Assembly: GCA_033239125.1 (NCBI GenBank)
Contig: BSWB01000001.1
Location: 163,145,481 to 163,209,480 of the forward strand
Length of the DNA stretch: 64,000 nucleotides
Reading direction: 5' to 3'
Source: Fagopyrum homotropicum
Taxonomy: Eukaryota; Streptophyta; Magnoliopsida; Caryophyllales; Polygonaceae
Shown: piece after piece, positions 12,590 to 25,008 of the stretch
Numbering within the stretch: the first letter of the stretch is position 1
Layout of the letters: every line of letters begins with the position of its first letter
Position numbers and translations under genes: made by a program
The notes under the pieces: generated by a model
What the model was told of the DNA's origin: nothing
Seen by the model: the letters and a program-made list of their open reading frames with translations, nothing else
The model's database searches: none

Positions 12590-13110
12590 ATGTAACTTCA
12601 TGGGCTTGGACTTGTGTAACTCGATGGGCTTGGGCTTGTGTAATTCAATGGGATTGAACATGTGTAACCGAACCTTGTGTAAATGACGAAATTGTGTAAC
12701 GAAAAATTGTGTAAACGACGGCATTGTGTAAATGACGGATTTGTGTAAATGAGAGAATAATGTAAGTGACGGATTTTTGGGATTGTGCAACTCATTTGAG
12801 GCTTGCGTAATTCAACCTTGTGTAAACAACGGATCAGACTTGCGCAAATGATGGCATTTTGGGTATGTGCAACTCATTTGAGCTCGTTTAGTAAACCTTA
12901 TGTAAACAAAGGATCGGACTTGTGTAATGGAAAAATGACGGAATTGTGTATTAATACTATGTATCGGCTAGACAGTACACAAGGACACAATATTGCGTAT
13001 CTACAAGACGGACTGTGTAAATGACGGATTTTGTGTAAATGACGGACATTGTGTAAATGACGGACTTGTGTAATTGAGAAATGACGAACTTGTGTAATTG
13101 AATTTATGTG
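12590..13110. repeat. Degenerate short tandem array, TTGTGTAAATGACGGA type
   Basis: Dozens of variants of TTGTGTAA followed by ATGACGGA or CTCGATGGGCTTGG occur at roughly 15-25 bp spacing. The array is interrupted by short unique pieces. It lies inside the outer Helitron and left of the inner one. No gene is supported here. Confidence 0.8.
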
Positions 13111-13362
13111 ATAGATTGTGTATTAATACTGTGTATCTACAAGAGAATACACGAAGTTCAATTAGTCCAGCTGGTATAAGGATGGGTGGGAGGGAGGGCC
13201 TATTATCCAGAGTTCGAAACTCACTAGCTGTAAAATTTGTATTTTGGATTGGGCCTCAACTTGTGTAACTCGAGTGGGCCTATTGGGTCTGAACTGAACT
13301 TGGACTCAATTAAATTACCAATTAACCCTTTTAATTATACATTACTTAGCCATTTTACCCTA

Positions 13363-16300
13363 CTAGTATGGACGCGCGTGCTACGCACGCGCGCCGTAAA
13401 TTTGAAACGTGTTTGTTGTTCCGGATTAATAAGGGTGAAAGCTTCGTTCGCGAATAAACGATCGAAAGTTATAAATCTGATTAAAAGAGAGGTTGATTAT
13501 TCATTTGAAAAAAAGAGGTCCGTTACATAACTTGAATCGAATAAACTATAAAAATGAAGTATACGACTTGAAAACGGCCTTTACATAACTTGAATCCAAT
13601 AAACTATAAAAAAAACGAAGTATATGTCTTGATAACAGACACGGTGTTTTTAGTTTTGTATAATACTTGAAATTGAAAGGTGAACGAAGCAAAACTTAAT
13701 AACATGTAGACTCAAATACATAGTCCAAATGTCTTTCCAAAGTGGTATACTATTCTCGACTCGGGAGTCGGCCTGTCTTCAAATTCTATAGTATGTACTC
13801 AACAAATTCTGTAGTATGTACTCAACACACTCTAGCTGTAATATCACTCATCTAACTATGTTACTCATAATCTAATTCTTATATCAATGAGATGTATTTG
13901 TCACGTCAAATGATCATGCTTGATTGATGATCTGATTGATATTATTCCAATTTTGGTGACCCAATTACATACATTTTGGATAGTGTAATCCAAATTTAGT
14001 AAATGTCTTCCCAAAAATTAAGAATTATTAGGTTGTTCAAGGAAGGGACAAATCCACAGAAGTTACGATTTTGATATCCTATGATTTGATCAATTTTGTT
14101 TCCATTTTTACATGACAATTGCTAAATTAAGTTAGCCATGGTAAAATTAGTTATTTAAATCAAGTTTTCAATCAAATATCAAGCAAAATTACAGACATTA
14201 GAATTGGAATATGCACCTTGTGAAGAAAAGCAACATATATCACTCATATAAGGAGATCAGTAAGTTGTGGAACAAGTTGTGTTCCAGAAAACATATTATC
14301 TTTAATATATTTTCTCAACGATGCTTTGTCACCACTTATGTTGGCATTTTATCAAACAGGTGAAGTGCAACCTCAATAAATTTGAAGAGTGTGACCATAA
14401 AATTCTAATTAGTCTTAGAAAGAAAGAAAACTGAGATTTAGAGGTGAACCTAAATGCTGAAAAATAACATCTCAAAAAAAAAAAAGTTGTTCTTGAAAGG
14501 ACTTAATTCATAACTGAGCATAAAGTGATATCTTACTGGCCATAAATGTCATTATGGGAAAGAGAGTAGCACATATCACTAAGGTGCATAAGCCAAGGGG
14601 TCATGACAATATCAGCAGGTAGATCAAGGAACCCATGCCCTATTAATCGGGGAAATGGTTGAATCATCCTAAGCCGAGGAAGAACCTTGATTACACATGA
14701 CCGCATTCGTCTAGGGTTAGGGCTCGATCTGCTTAATTCTATTCCTCAACTGTAGCTTTGAAAAGCAGAAACCTGCACCAAAGTAAAGCCGAAGATTAAT
14801 CGGGGAAGATGGAAGAGAACAACAATCTCGCATAAATTTGAGGAGTGATATCGGCTTTCCTACACCAAAACAAAGGACAACAATGGTTAATGATTCAAAA
14901 AACAATGATTTTCTTTGAAGCATTTTATCGAGCATTTGAGATACGCGGATACCAGTTCCTTTAAATTCTGCAACAACTCGATCCATAGCAGCATAAATTA
15001 ATCAGAACTGAAGAGAAATCTATGACAACTGAAGCTAAAACAAATATAGCAGTTGGAAATTCCGACCAATCGGCCCAACTCCCTAATTACGAGCCTATAG
15101 CTTAATAACATCGGGGCCAATCTACTGAGTCAATGTTCACCAATAAATTACACAAAGCAATAGATCATCAAGGTGAATATAGCATGAGATGTAAGATCAA
15201 GAGGAATGGAGATACCTTGTGTTAAAGGACCTCACAAAGCACAGATGGCAAGCACGCGATAGGCTTCTCGTCGAGTTCCTCCATGAATATCTTCAAAAGG
15301 ACAGGAGAGGAGATTCTCCAGGCATATCCGCAATAGCTAATAATGTGTAAGGTCCAATGATAAGAAGGTGATTATAGAGAGCTGGCAACCTGCTTGTATT
15401 TCTTAATGACATTGTTTTTGTACTCTATTGCATCTTGCATCTCTTCTTTGTAGATTTTATAGTGATCCTCCCCTGATATAATGCATGATAGCGGAACTTT
15501 AATATCAAGGCTTGGAAGCTTTCGCACTTAGGACAAGTAAAGAAACAAAACCAAAATATAAAATTATGGGGTAGTTTAGATTGAAGTCTCATAAATTCGC
15601 CCATAAATACTATTGAATTATCTCATTCAATCTATAGACTGATTTTTTTTTAAGCATCTCAAACTCAAAACTGACAAGAACATTTCATACCAAATCAACC
15701 CATTAAAAGGGTGTGAAAGCCTTAGAATTTTGCTCTCTTATCGCACATTGAAACTGGGAATGCTTTAAAGTTCTTCATATACTCACCCCAAGTAACCAAC
15801 AACCAAACCCGTTTCCTGATCCGCTATATGCATTAGCGCTGCAACTCGGGTGTTATGGGTTTAAACCTCAGCATGCACCACATTACATCTCAGGTGAGCT
15901 AACACAACACTTAGCTCAGACAACAATTTATAATTATCAATATCCTAGAAATATTTTACATTAGAGAAACCAACCCATCAAGCATGCTGGTTGCAACCTA
16001 TTGTTTCAAATTTACAGACATTGGTTTCATTTTAGTCTTAATGCACAAAAATTTATAATAATCAAAACCAAATCGATAGAGCACCAAAGCAAATAATATA
16101 TCAACAGAGAATCAAGATGTTTATTTACCTTGTGAGAGAGGTCTAGATCATTTGAGACTGCAAAAACCGGAGAGATTTATGGAGTGAGTAAACATATTGT
16201 TATTGACGCTGAGAAATTGAAGGTTAGAAGAGGCGTAACTACGTAAGATATCAACAAACAATTGAAATTAGAAGATGCGAAAATGAAAAATAAATTAGGG

Positions 16301-17278
16301 TTTTCAACCAACTCACATTAGGAATAATCAGACCAAAATCGGAGGAGAAACTGAAAAATTCAGAAGCACAAGCTGTATATCAATCAACATTATAACATTA
16401 CAAGCACAAATCGGTAACTATTTGAAAGAAAGAACAACCCTAAATAAGCATACCAAAGAAAGGAACGCCGAGGATGTCGCCAGAATCAACAGAAGAAGAT
16501 CCTAAAGAATTCTCCGATAAGAAAGGGAATGAACAAGAAATGGCTTTAGCTGGTGAAGAACTGAAATAAAAAATGATGAACAAAAAAATCACAGAGGAGA
16601 AAGAAATCGATGGGAGTTCAAACGTTTTTTCATCTTTAGACTTCATATCATAGCTAAAACACAAAAGCAACCATTCTTGAGTAAGGGAAGATAACCTCCA
16701 AAGCAGCAAAGTATGCCAGACAGATCGAAGATCCTTTCTCCATCGACGGAAACAGAAGGCCAAATACAACGGTGTGGTTGCTTCATCAAACCCTAGTCGG
16801 TTTTAGTCGATTCAAACCCTAAAAGTATAATTCATAGTTGTTATAGACACAAAAAAAGAATCAAGAGATGTTGGAATTAAAATGAACGATGATTTGAGTC
16901 GATTCAAACCTGAATCAAGAAGAAGTAGTCAGCGATCTTTATATCCACGATTGGGAACAAACGAACATCGATTCGAATGGTCTTTGCCGCCGGTACAAAC
17001 ACCAAGAGAGAAGCAAAGAGGAAAGTGAGGTACAAATGAGAAGAAGAAACCTAGAATTGAAAGCAATGTCGATTTCATATTCACAGAGCAAGAAGCGGTG
17101 GAGGCTTTGGAAGAGTGCCAAAGAAGGAAAGCTATGGAGAATGACACGTTAGGGCAGAAGAGGCATCTAAAGGCACGTGTAAACAAATAAATTAAAAAAT
17201 AAAAGGGTAAAATGTAAAAGGGTAAAATGGAAAAATGACTGTTCATTTGGGAAACTCCCTCTTTTACTATAGTAAAGA
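13363..17278 (-). mobile_element. Inner Helitron (-), about 3.9 kb
   Basis: Read on the minus strand it starts TCTTTACTATAGTAAAAGAG at 17278 after host A, and ends with hairpin GGCGCGCGTGC-GTA-GCACGCGCGTC (13371-13395), then CATA and terminal CTAG (13366-13363) followed by host T. The 5' GGGAGTTTC phrase recurs at the Helitron end near 33.8 kb, so a family is present. Inside, the minus strand has coding-like pieces (for example 14986-14717, and a Glu/Lys-rich stretch near 15460-15370) that I cannot assign; they may be captured host exons. No Rep/helicase motifs are visible. Confidence 0.7.
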
Positions 17279-17317
17279 TTTAATATACCCGCACAAGGTG
17301 CGGGATATGAACTAGTT

Positions 17318-17869
17318 ATAGTAAAGATTAATTCAACCCATGCCATTATCACGACTAGGCACAAATTCTGTCAATTTCGGTCCCATTTTGAACCCGTCCC
17401 GTAAAAAACTATTCGAGATAGAATATGAGTATTAATTTATTTATCGCGCTAGACCCGACTTGTCGCATGTATAATAAAATTTTTAGTTTAAAATAATAGA
17501 TATAAATAAAATCTCTAAGCATTAGTGATATAGTTATATTGTTGTTGTATAGTTATGCTTATAAATTTTAAAAATAAACCATGTTGGTCAAACCGTCAAA
17601 ACTGACAGATGTCCCAAATTTAATTAGATGTGTAGTATGTTATTTGGATATTTGAAACTTTTATATGAACCGTAATATGATATTATGAATATTTAGAAAA
17701 GCTTTAATGTTTTTACGTTTACAATATGATATATACATATATTTTATGGATAATGCGTAAAATTTAAGCACATTAAACAAATTAATGTCAAAACGGGATT
17801 GGACCCGTCCCGTCACACCCACCCCATCCCCATCCCCATCCCGATCCAAATCAGAATAGGATACTATAA
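17318..17869. other. AT-rich gap between Helitron and MITE
   Basis: No gene seen. A short tandem CCCATCC run at about 17820-17845 resembles the GGGACGGG-rich interior of degenerate hAT-type elements. Confidence 0.4.
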
Positions 17870-18039
17870 GGGCCCGTTTGGTTTGATACCCTATAGGGTA
17901 ACAAAATATGGGAAGACAAATGCATTTTGCATGTAAACACAAGGAATAATTCCATAGAATTTCATGAATATGGATATACATATGAACTAAATTCGTTTCC
18001 ATTCCGTTTCCGTTTTCGAAGTTAGAACCAAACGGGCCC
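17870..18039. mobile_element. Tourist-like (PIF/Harbinger) MITE, TAA target duplication
   Basis: Terminal inverted repeats GGGCCCGTTTGGTT and AACCAAACGGGCCC enclose 170 bp. TAA is duplicated at 17867-17869 and 18040-18042. The inside shares ACCCTATAGGG and AATGCATTTTG with the element at 31267-31546. More degenerate relatives are at about 20450-20632 and 22222-22695. Confidence 0.85.
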
Positions 18040-18547
18040 TAAGTTTTAATCTAAAAAACTCAAGACTCATCCCAATCCCCTCTTATATAAAATAGTCAGA
18101 ACAAGACTGAGATAATCTCAATTCCGTTCCATCCCATCCAATGCCAACCCCTACCATTACCGATTGTGAAGACCATTCCACCCATGCCATTACCCTAATG
18201 AAAATGGGAATCGAAATGTGACAAAATTACAGTGCGATAAATTACAGTTAAATCGATTTTATTATCCCCTATTTATAAGTTATAAGAATAAAAGAATATT
18301 ACAAAAGTTAAGATCAAATATCAACTAACTAAAGTAAAAACATAATATCCTTATTCATATAACAACCATATATATCCAAAACGTTCTCGTGCGTATCTTC
18401 TGATTACGTGACCGACTTCACAGTCAATGAACAAAGCCAAACGTAAATTTGGCTTGAGATTTGAACTAAACATCGACAACAACATTTGATCGAATTGAAG
18501 CAATATGTGTAGAAGTCTAACAGGCCATAAATTCAAAGTCGTGTGTA

Positions 18548-19398
18548 TGTCACGGGTCGAGTTATTCTCCAACTTAGAACGCTCGGTTTTTAGCTATATT
18601 GTCACCCTCGACAAGCTAAGATCAACCTTACTCCTCGATGCTCCTTGTCTATGAGTGCTACGTCTAGCTGGCTGGGCAAACTTGGAGACTTGTCGGCAAA
18701 CCTTGTTTTTATATTCTTCACGAGAGTTTTACAAATGAAAACTTTACAAGAGAGCTTTTTGGAGTGGATTGTGGTGGATTGTGGGATGATGGAAATGTGG
18801 GGCGACCTCTCTATTTATAACCTTGTCCTCCTTCAGAGAAGGTCCATTTCGGATCCTACATACGTTGATCTCATCCTATGTCTCTAGAACTTTCCCTAAA
18901 CTCTAGCTAAGTCTCCAAGGTTCCTTCGAGTTCTAGTAGTCTCCGTTGTCTTCCGTGGAGATCCGCCTCCACCCGGGTCGTCCTGCCAACTTCTACACGA
19001 GTCTAGGGACTTCCATCGGTTTCTAGCCTTGTCTCGATCCATCCGGTGCCTTCCAGGTCTCTCCTCGATCCTCCCGGATCCTTCTAGATGATTCCGCCAT
19101 CTTCCGGAATATTCCCCCGCCTTCTGAATATTCCATCATCTTCCGGAATGTTCCGCCGTGTTCCGGATTCCTCTTGAGCATTTCGGATTCTTCTTGATCG
19201 TCCTGGATCTTTCCGGATACTCCTAGTCTTTTCGGTATGCCATCGACAAAGTCTTTGTCCATCCTTCCATTTGACCTACTGCCCATACGGCCATACAATT
19301 ACCTCTTGACCTTGTCAAATGGTCTCTTGATGATGTCTTTTGTCAAAGTCGTCTTGTCTTACCGCCTTAATATCGTCACGAAAAAGCGATATGTGACA
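18548..19398 (-). mobile_element. Putative solo LTR
   Basis: A GC-richer 851 bp block stands out from AT-rich flanks. On the minus strand it would start TGTCACATATCG and end GACCCGTGACA, so it has short inverted TGTCAC/GTGACA ends as LTRs do. A TATA box (GGTTATAAATAGAG, minus strand) lies at about 18808-18821. The section at 19040-19220 repeats ATCTTCCGGAATATTCC-like words. I do not see a matching 5 bp target duplication or a primer site beside it, so the call is tentative. Confidence 0.4.
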
Positions 19399-20930
19399 AA
19401 CAGATACATGTTAGGTTGAATGCCAATACAAAAATTCAATAAGGTCTTATTTTTACACTAGTTAACAACAAGAAGACTTTATATAGTGATTTGTAAGTTT
19501 GTTTATTATTGAATTGAGATATGCATCTCAACCATAGGTAGATTGTTAGATTATTATGTTAAATCCTAGCTGAACCTCGTTTAGTAGGCTGCATATGGGC
19601 TTTAGGGGGCTTAATAGTAATGGGTCTCAAGAGATATGGCCCAAAGTAGACGAAAGAAAAAGTTTAGCCAAGATAAGTTAAAGTTCTTCCATCTACTCTT
19701 CGAACAAGTGTAGAGCTTTAGATCATGGAGAAAACGCTAAGATAAAGATTACACATAGAAAACACACGACCCACTACATATATCGACGTGTGTTTGAGCT
19801 GCACAATACCTTATATGATCATACATACAAAATTCCCTATTGCTACGTATCCAAATAACTTTTGTCATTTTCGTCCCGATTTAAAGCTGCCTCCCACTTG
19901 CACAAAAGAAGCAACTTTCGGGTGCACTGCACTCCAATCTGTTAGGAGTCCGTTCAACCTTCTGTTTCGTGTAAAATTCGAACATTGCTCCAACGATTAT
20001 TATTCTAATCGTTGGATTTTAGCTTTGAACTCGGTTTCGGATCCACTGCATATGCGCCTCCCGAGCTCAATAGGAATGCACTACATATGCCAGAACCGTC
20101 AAAATCAACGGTTATAATTTACAAGAGATATTTCTAGGGTTTACAAGTCAACATATACACTTCCAATCCGAGTGGGAGGCGGATTGGTTGTACACCTTGG
20201 ATCCGTCTTGGAATGCATTCATTTAATAAAATTGTTGGTGAAAATAAAATCACTAGTCAAAGATATCATGTGTAACTTATTAGTGTATTTATGTTAGTAC
20301 ATGCAAACATTGTAACAAAGTCAAATTCGTCAATGTAGGTTATCGGTCTTTCTGCTCAAGTATCCACAACACGTGTCGTATCAAGCATGTGTGGGCTTGT
20401 TTGGCACGAGTATAGTAATCCGAAGTCTGAATAGAATGGTAATACTTAGTGCTCGTTTGGAAGCATTAGGAATCACTCTTGGTAACGAAATAATTTCGAA
20501 TCAATTAAAAACTACGCTTTATTAGAGGTTTTTTAACACATGAAAGTAATCTCATTATTTCAATTTCCTTTCCTTACCCTGATTCAATTCCATTCCGTTT
20601 TCATTCTACCGCTCCAACCAAACGGGCACTTAGTGTGTTCGCATGTCAAGATAACGAGGTTATTGGGGAGATTATTTGGAGGTAGATTATTGGGAATTTT
20701 TTTTTTCCGGTTGAATTGGCATTTAGGGCCTTTTACACTATAAAGTTAAAATTTAGGGTCCTACCAATTACAAATTGAGAAATAGGGCTCCTACTTTACT
20801 AGACTAATTCATAAATAGGACAAAAAGTGACAAAAGTGAGTGATGGCTGATGTGAGTGTTGACTGTGACACTTTTGATTGACATTTGAAGGGAATTTGGG
20901 GCTAAAAAAACGCAGCCCTTTATCCAGAAA
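19399..20930. other. Intergenic region, no gene supported
   Basis: The frame at 19788-20117 has no known domain; it contains a small inverted repeat (CCAACGATTA/TAATCGTTGG, about 19989-20014). A degenerate member of the GGGCCCGTTTGG MITE family lies at about 20450-20632. Confidence 0.4.
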
Positions 20931-21545
20931 AAATCAGCTTACCCAAAAATCAGCTTACCCAAAAATCTGCTTACCCAACTGATGTCACAATCATACCCAA
21001 AAATAAATTTGTCAAAGTACATAAACATACTCGAAAACAATACACCCAATAAATCAAATATCAATATAAAATAATATCCATAAATTGGATAATATTTTAT
21101 ATTTATACCCAATTTAAACATCACTTAATACAAAATCCATACCCAATTTAAATTTGTCATACCCAAAAATTTCAAAACTCGATATTGTATACAAACATCA
21201 ATATCAAATGACATTTGGTCATTACCCAAAAATTCGCTTGACATTTGATCATTATAACACATTTTGGGTAACCATAAAACATATCCACGATATCACTTTA
21301 AATATAACACATTTTGGGTAACTATAAAACATATCCAACATTTTAACACATTTTGGGTAAGTGTTTTTTAAGATATTGATATGTTTGGGTAAGTGGTTTG
21401 TTCGTATGGTTGTCAATATAGTAGATCGAACATGGTAAGTGTATATCCTAATTTTGAGATCGGAATTTTGGGTAATCAAACATAAATCGTCATACAACAA
21501 AAAAAATAAATAACACACCTAACATACCCAAAAAATAACAACCCA
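20931..21545. repeat. Cluster of TACCCAAAA / TTTTGGGTA words
   Basis: Three near-perfect tandem copies of ATCAGCTTACCCAAAA open the cluster (20932-20977). About fifteen more TACCCAA or TTGGGTA words follow on both strands. A roughly 55 bp unit with ACACATTTTGGGTAA and CATAAAACATATCC is repeated at about 21257-21355. The region is non-coding. Confidence 0.75.
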
Positions 21546-23020
21546 ATTTCGTCATACAATATCCAAAAAATAAATAACACACCTAACATATGAAAGATTA
21601 AGTGGGAGTCTCCCTCACTTTATTTAAAAAAACAAAAAGTATGAATAGTAAACATCCCATCAATATTTAAATGTTGTGTAGTACCATCATTTCAATTATG
21701 TCCTATTTCCCTAGGTGTAGCCCTAATTTTTATTGTTTTCTCTAGAGACCCATTTTACAAAAACAATATATAAAGGGTCCCATTTCCCTAATTTATTCAA
21801 AAAAATTTCAATTGCACTGGAATTATCAATTATTTGGAATTATATTACACGAAATAATCTGAATTTTTTGCGGAATGCTCCCTTAATCTTATTCGTGAAA
21901 CACGGTGTGTTAATAAGATTATAAATTAGTATTTTGTGTTGAAAATACATTGATTTTATAAAATAGTTTCAATAAAATAATAAACTATGTTCAAATTTGC
22001 CTATAATCAATTAACTCAAACACTATATTTGAAAAATTAATTAAAAATATAGAAATCGGGAAATAAAAAGTACACTTATTGATTCCGGTATCTTATTTAC
22101 AAAAATCAATTTGAATAATTTCGAAGCCAATTATCGATTTCACGTAAATAACGAGCCTGAACTTTTTTATTCTACTGTCCATATTTATCAACGTATTACA
22201 CAAAAGAGCCTCATCCACATTTAGCCTCGTTTAGTTGTAACTTCTGAAAAAGAAACGGAATAAAAACGTATCTATTCCATACGTGTATTCTTGTTAATGA
22301 ATTTTGAAACAATTTGGTTTACTAGTCTTTTTTCTAGTTTTGTGTTTAGTAAATGTACCTAGTTACTTAATTGAAACATTAAAAAACCTAGTTACTATTC
22401 TATTTTTCAAAAAGGCATAGTTACTAAAATTGCCCATGAACTTTTTGGTAATCATTCCTTGTGGTTTCATGCAAAATGCATTTGCTTACCCTCATTTTGT
22501 TTTTCAATAGGATATCAAAACTAATCAAATTCTACTACAATTACTTTGAACGAAAAAAATGATTCAAAAAAAAAACTTTAATAAGAGTATACATATAAAC
22601 TATATTCGTTTTCAGAGTTAAAACCCAACGAGTATCGAAAGTAATCAAACTCTACTCCAATTCCGTTTTTATTTTCGGAGTTAAAATCAAACCGGCCTTT
22701 AACCACAAACAAATTTTTTTATAGCGTACGGGGTAGATGTCCCGCACTCCACTTATTACTTACGTATATTAATCATCTTATTTAAGCTGACTTGACAAAA
22801 ATCAATTGTCCTCATACCTTTGAGGTTGAAATGTACTGTTCGGTAAAAACGTGCATGGATCATGGCATAAGTCATTATCTTTAGCAACCTTTTCAATACA
22901 AACTGCATATTATGCACCGTATCGAGGGAAATAAACCACACAAATAAACATAAAAAAATCCATTTATCTTGACTAATTAACCCAACTAAGTTTCATATAT
23001 AGTTTAATATATTTATGCAT
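21546..23020. other. AT-rich intergenic DNA with a degenerate MITE
   Basis: No gene. A degenerate relative of the GGGCCCGTTTGG MITE spans about 22222-22695: left end TAGCCTCGTTTAGTTG, right end AATCAAACCGGCCTTTA, with the shared internal phrase CTATTCCATACGTGTA. Confidence 0.45.
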
Positions 23021-23032
23021 AATGACATATAT

Positions 23033-23120
23033 ATGATATTGGTCGTTTTTAAGCTTAGGAGCTACGTACGTAGCTCGTACGTAGTATCCATTTTCCATGC
23101 ATGATATTGGTCGTTTTTAA
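23033..23120. repeat. Direct repeat around a palindromic core
   Basis: ATGATATTGGTCGTTTTTAA occurs at 23033-23053 and again at 23101-23120. Between them lies the self-complementary core GCTACGTACGTAGC followed by a second TACGTA word. The arrangement suggests a small excision or insertion scar. Confidence 0.7.
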
Positions 23121-23280
23121 CCTTAGTTCCCCAAATTGCACTCATCCCTTACGTTCTGAACAGTGCTCACAATATGCATTGACAGATGAAGAGAAGGCAA
23201 TAGGCCGGAGCGTAGACACTCGATCGTACGGTATTAGAACGTTTAGTCAGCTCGTGGTATCAGAGCGTTTAGTCCAGGGT

Positions 23281-23640
23281 GAAAAAAAATTTTGATTCGC
23301 CTAATCTGTCCGTGAATACGAAGATCCGATTCAGAGACATCCGAATTCAAAAATATCCGGTAGTTGGTGATCCGAGTCCGATTCGATCCGAGAGTATTTT
23401 TCGGATCATCGGATACGGATCGAGATTTTGAGAAGAAAAAAATAAAGAAAAGAAAAAAAATTTTTGATCGGATCGGATATATCCGACTAGTCTAGTAATA
23501 AATTTTCGGATCGGATATCTGGACGAATTTCGGATTGAATATTCGATCCGGATAGAAGCGTCGTATATCCGAATACTCCCGGATCAGACTTTTTATAGAA
23601 TTATCGGATTGGATATCCGAAAATGTTCGCCCCTACTTTA
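23281..23640. mobile_element. hAT-type non-autonomous element with CGGATATCCG words
   Basis: Many GGATATCCG, CGGATCGG and related words occur on both strands. The right end, read on the minus strand, is TAGGGGCGAACATTTTCGGA, the style of plant hAT termini (TAGGGGYG). The left terminus is not clear. Just upstream at 23255-23266 is an isolated TGGTATCAGAGC, identical to an initiator-Met tRNA primer site; it has no visible LTR and may be a retrotransposon scrap. Confidence 0.5.
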
Positions 23641-24950
23641 AAGTATGTGTAATCAATCACATTGCACTTTTCTTTTTCTATTTATATCAAAACACATATA
23701 CATTCGTAAACACACGACCTTCGTATATCCGGTGGACTTTAACATGTACGTACACAGTAGAAAAATGGGAGAATTATTGGCCATTATATATGATCTACCT
23801 AGGGTGAAACCATAGATATGTATAATATATTGAAAAAACATGGGATTACGACCAATGTTGTTTATCGTCGTATATAATATATTCATGGATATGACCAAAG
23901 TATATATGTTCTTTATTGTCGTATATTCGACCATTATAAGGTATAATATATTAATAGCCAATGGAATATGATCCGTCTTTAGACTACGACTTAGAATAAC
24001 TATCTTTTCTGGTCACATGTCTTATTTGTCGTACGGCGTTACGTGTAAACATATTTGAATAAAAAGAGGGATAAGATTGATCTTACTTTGGTCATGCATC
24101 ACATTACTCATGGAAGAAGAGGGATGATATCCGGGTCGAATGAACCGAGTTTTGTTGAATTCGTGTTATTTCAGCTTCTTCATATCAATCAAGTTAAGGC
24201 TAAACGTTAAATCGATGTTAAAAATGTTTACATATTTGACTTGTTTAGTCAAGTGAGTATGTGAGTATGAGTTGAGTTTTTGTTTCGTTAGGTCAATGTT
24301 AAAGTTGTTAAGCTACCTAAACTCGACTCGTTCATTTTAATTCTAAAAAAAACGATTATGAGAATATTTTTTAGCTTCGTTAATTTTAGCTCAATCGGTT
24401 GGATCTCGACTCATTTGACTTGAATAATGAGCCTAAAGCTAGGTGACTAAAGTTAATCTCCATTATAGATGTTGTATTAGTTGAGTTACTCAACTCACAC
24501 TAGAATCGCAAAAAAAACGGGTTAGGGTTCATTCATTTAACTAACAAGCCGAATATGATTATTTAAACGCTCTACTAAACTTTAGGCTCAGCTCGACTCT
24601 ATACGAGCTAGACATGAACCCACTAAAGTTTCGTTTGTTCAACTCAAATAACAACCGTAGTTCAAGTTGAACCCGAATAACTTGGATCATAAATCAAACC
24701 TCGAAGAGAGACCATTTATAGCCGGTATTGATAAATATCAATAAAATAGAATTTTGGTCCAACATTAGGAAATATATTTTTTAATCTGTACAAAAAATTA
24801 TCAAAACTTAGGCACTTGTGGTATATATTTTAATACACTATTGGCTATATATATCTACTTTAACGGGCAATGTAGAAACCTTATAGTTTAACATGCGATT
24901 TTATACAAATTGTTATACTTAACGGGTCATTTTCGCCATTTTACCATTCA
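23641..24950. other. Upstream region of the B3 gene
   Basis: AT-rich with many ACTCG/CGAGT words at 24120-24680, as in degenerate dispersed repeats. No gene is supported. Confidence 0.45.
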
Positions 24951-24956
24951 CAGTTC

Positions 24957-24963
24957 TATATAA
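24957..24963 (+). promoter_or_regulatory. TATA box of the B3 gene
   Basis: TATATAA lies 46 bp upstream of the ATG at 25009, in TTCTATATAAGTATCC. Spacing allows a short 5' UTR of roughly 15-20 bp. Confidence 0.6.
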
Positions 24964-25008
24964 GTATCCACTGCCTGAGCAACTTAGCTAGCTTAATTAT
25001 CAACACAT

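Larger units (their letters stand above)
11021..17317 (+). mobile_element. Outer Helitron (+), interrupted by an inner Helitron
   Basis: The 5' end is TCTATATATATTACTAAAGT after an A at 11020. The 3' end has the hairpin CCCGCAC-AAG-GTGCGGG (17290-17306), then ATATGAA and the terminal CTAG (17314-17317) followed by T. This is the Helitron layout: insertion between A and T, TC at the 5' end, hairpin plus CTRR at the 3' end, no terminal inverted repeats. The inner Helitron at 13363-17278 accounts for most of its length; without it the element is about 2.4 kb. No Rep/helicase is seen, so it is non-autonomous. The pairing of this 5' end with this 3' end is inferred. Confidence 0.6.

Noticed and set aside
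14717..16769. Real genes on the minus strand in the inner Helitron
   Set aside because: Several coding-like pieces are seen but no family is recognised and no complete structure can be built; treated as possible captured exons.
23255..23266. TGGTATCAGAGC as primer site of a second retrotransposon
   Set aside because: No LTR end beside it and no internal region; a 12 bp match is insufficient.
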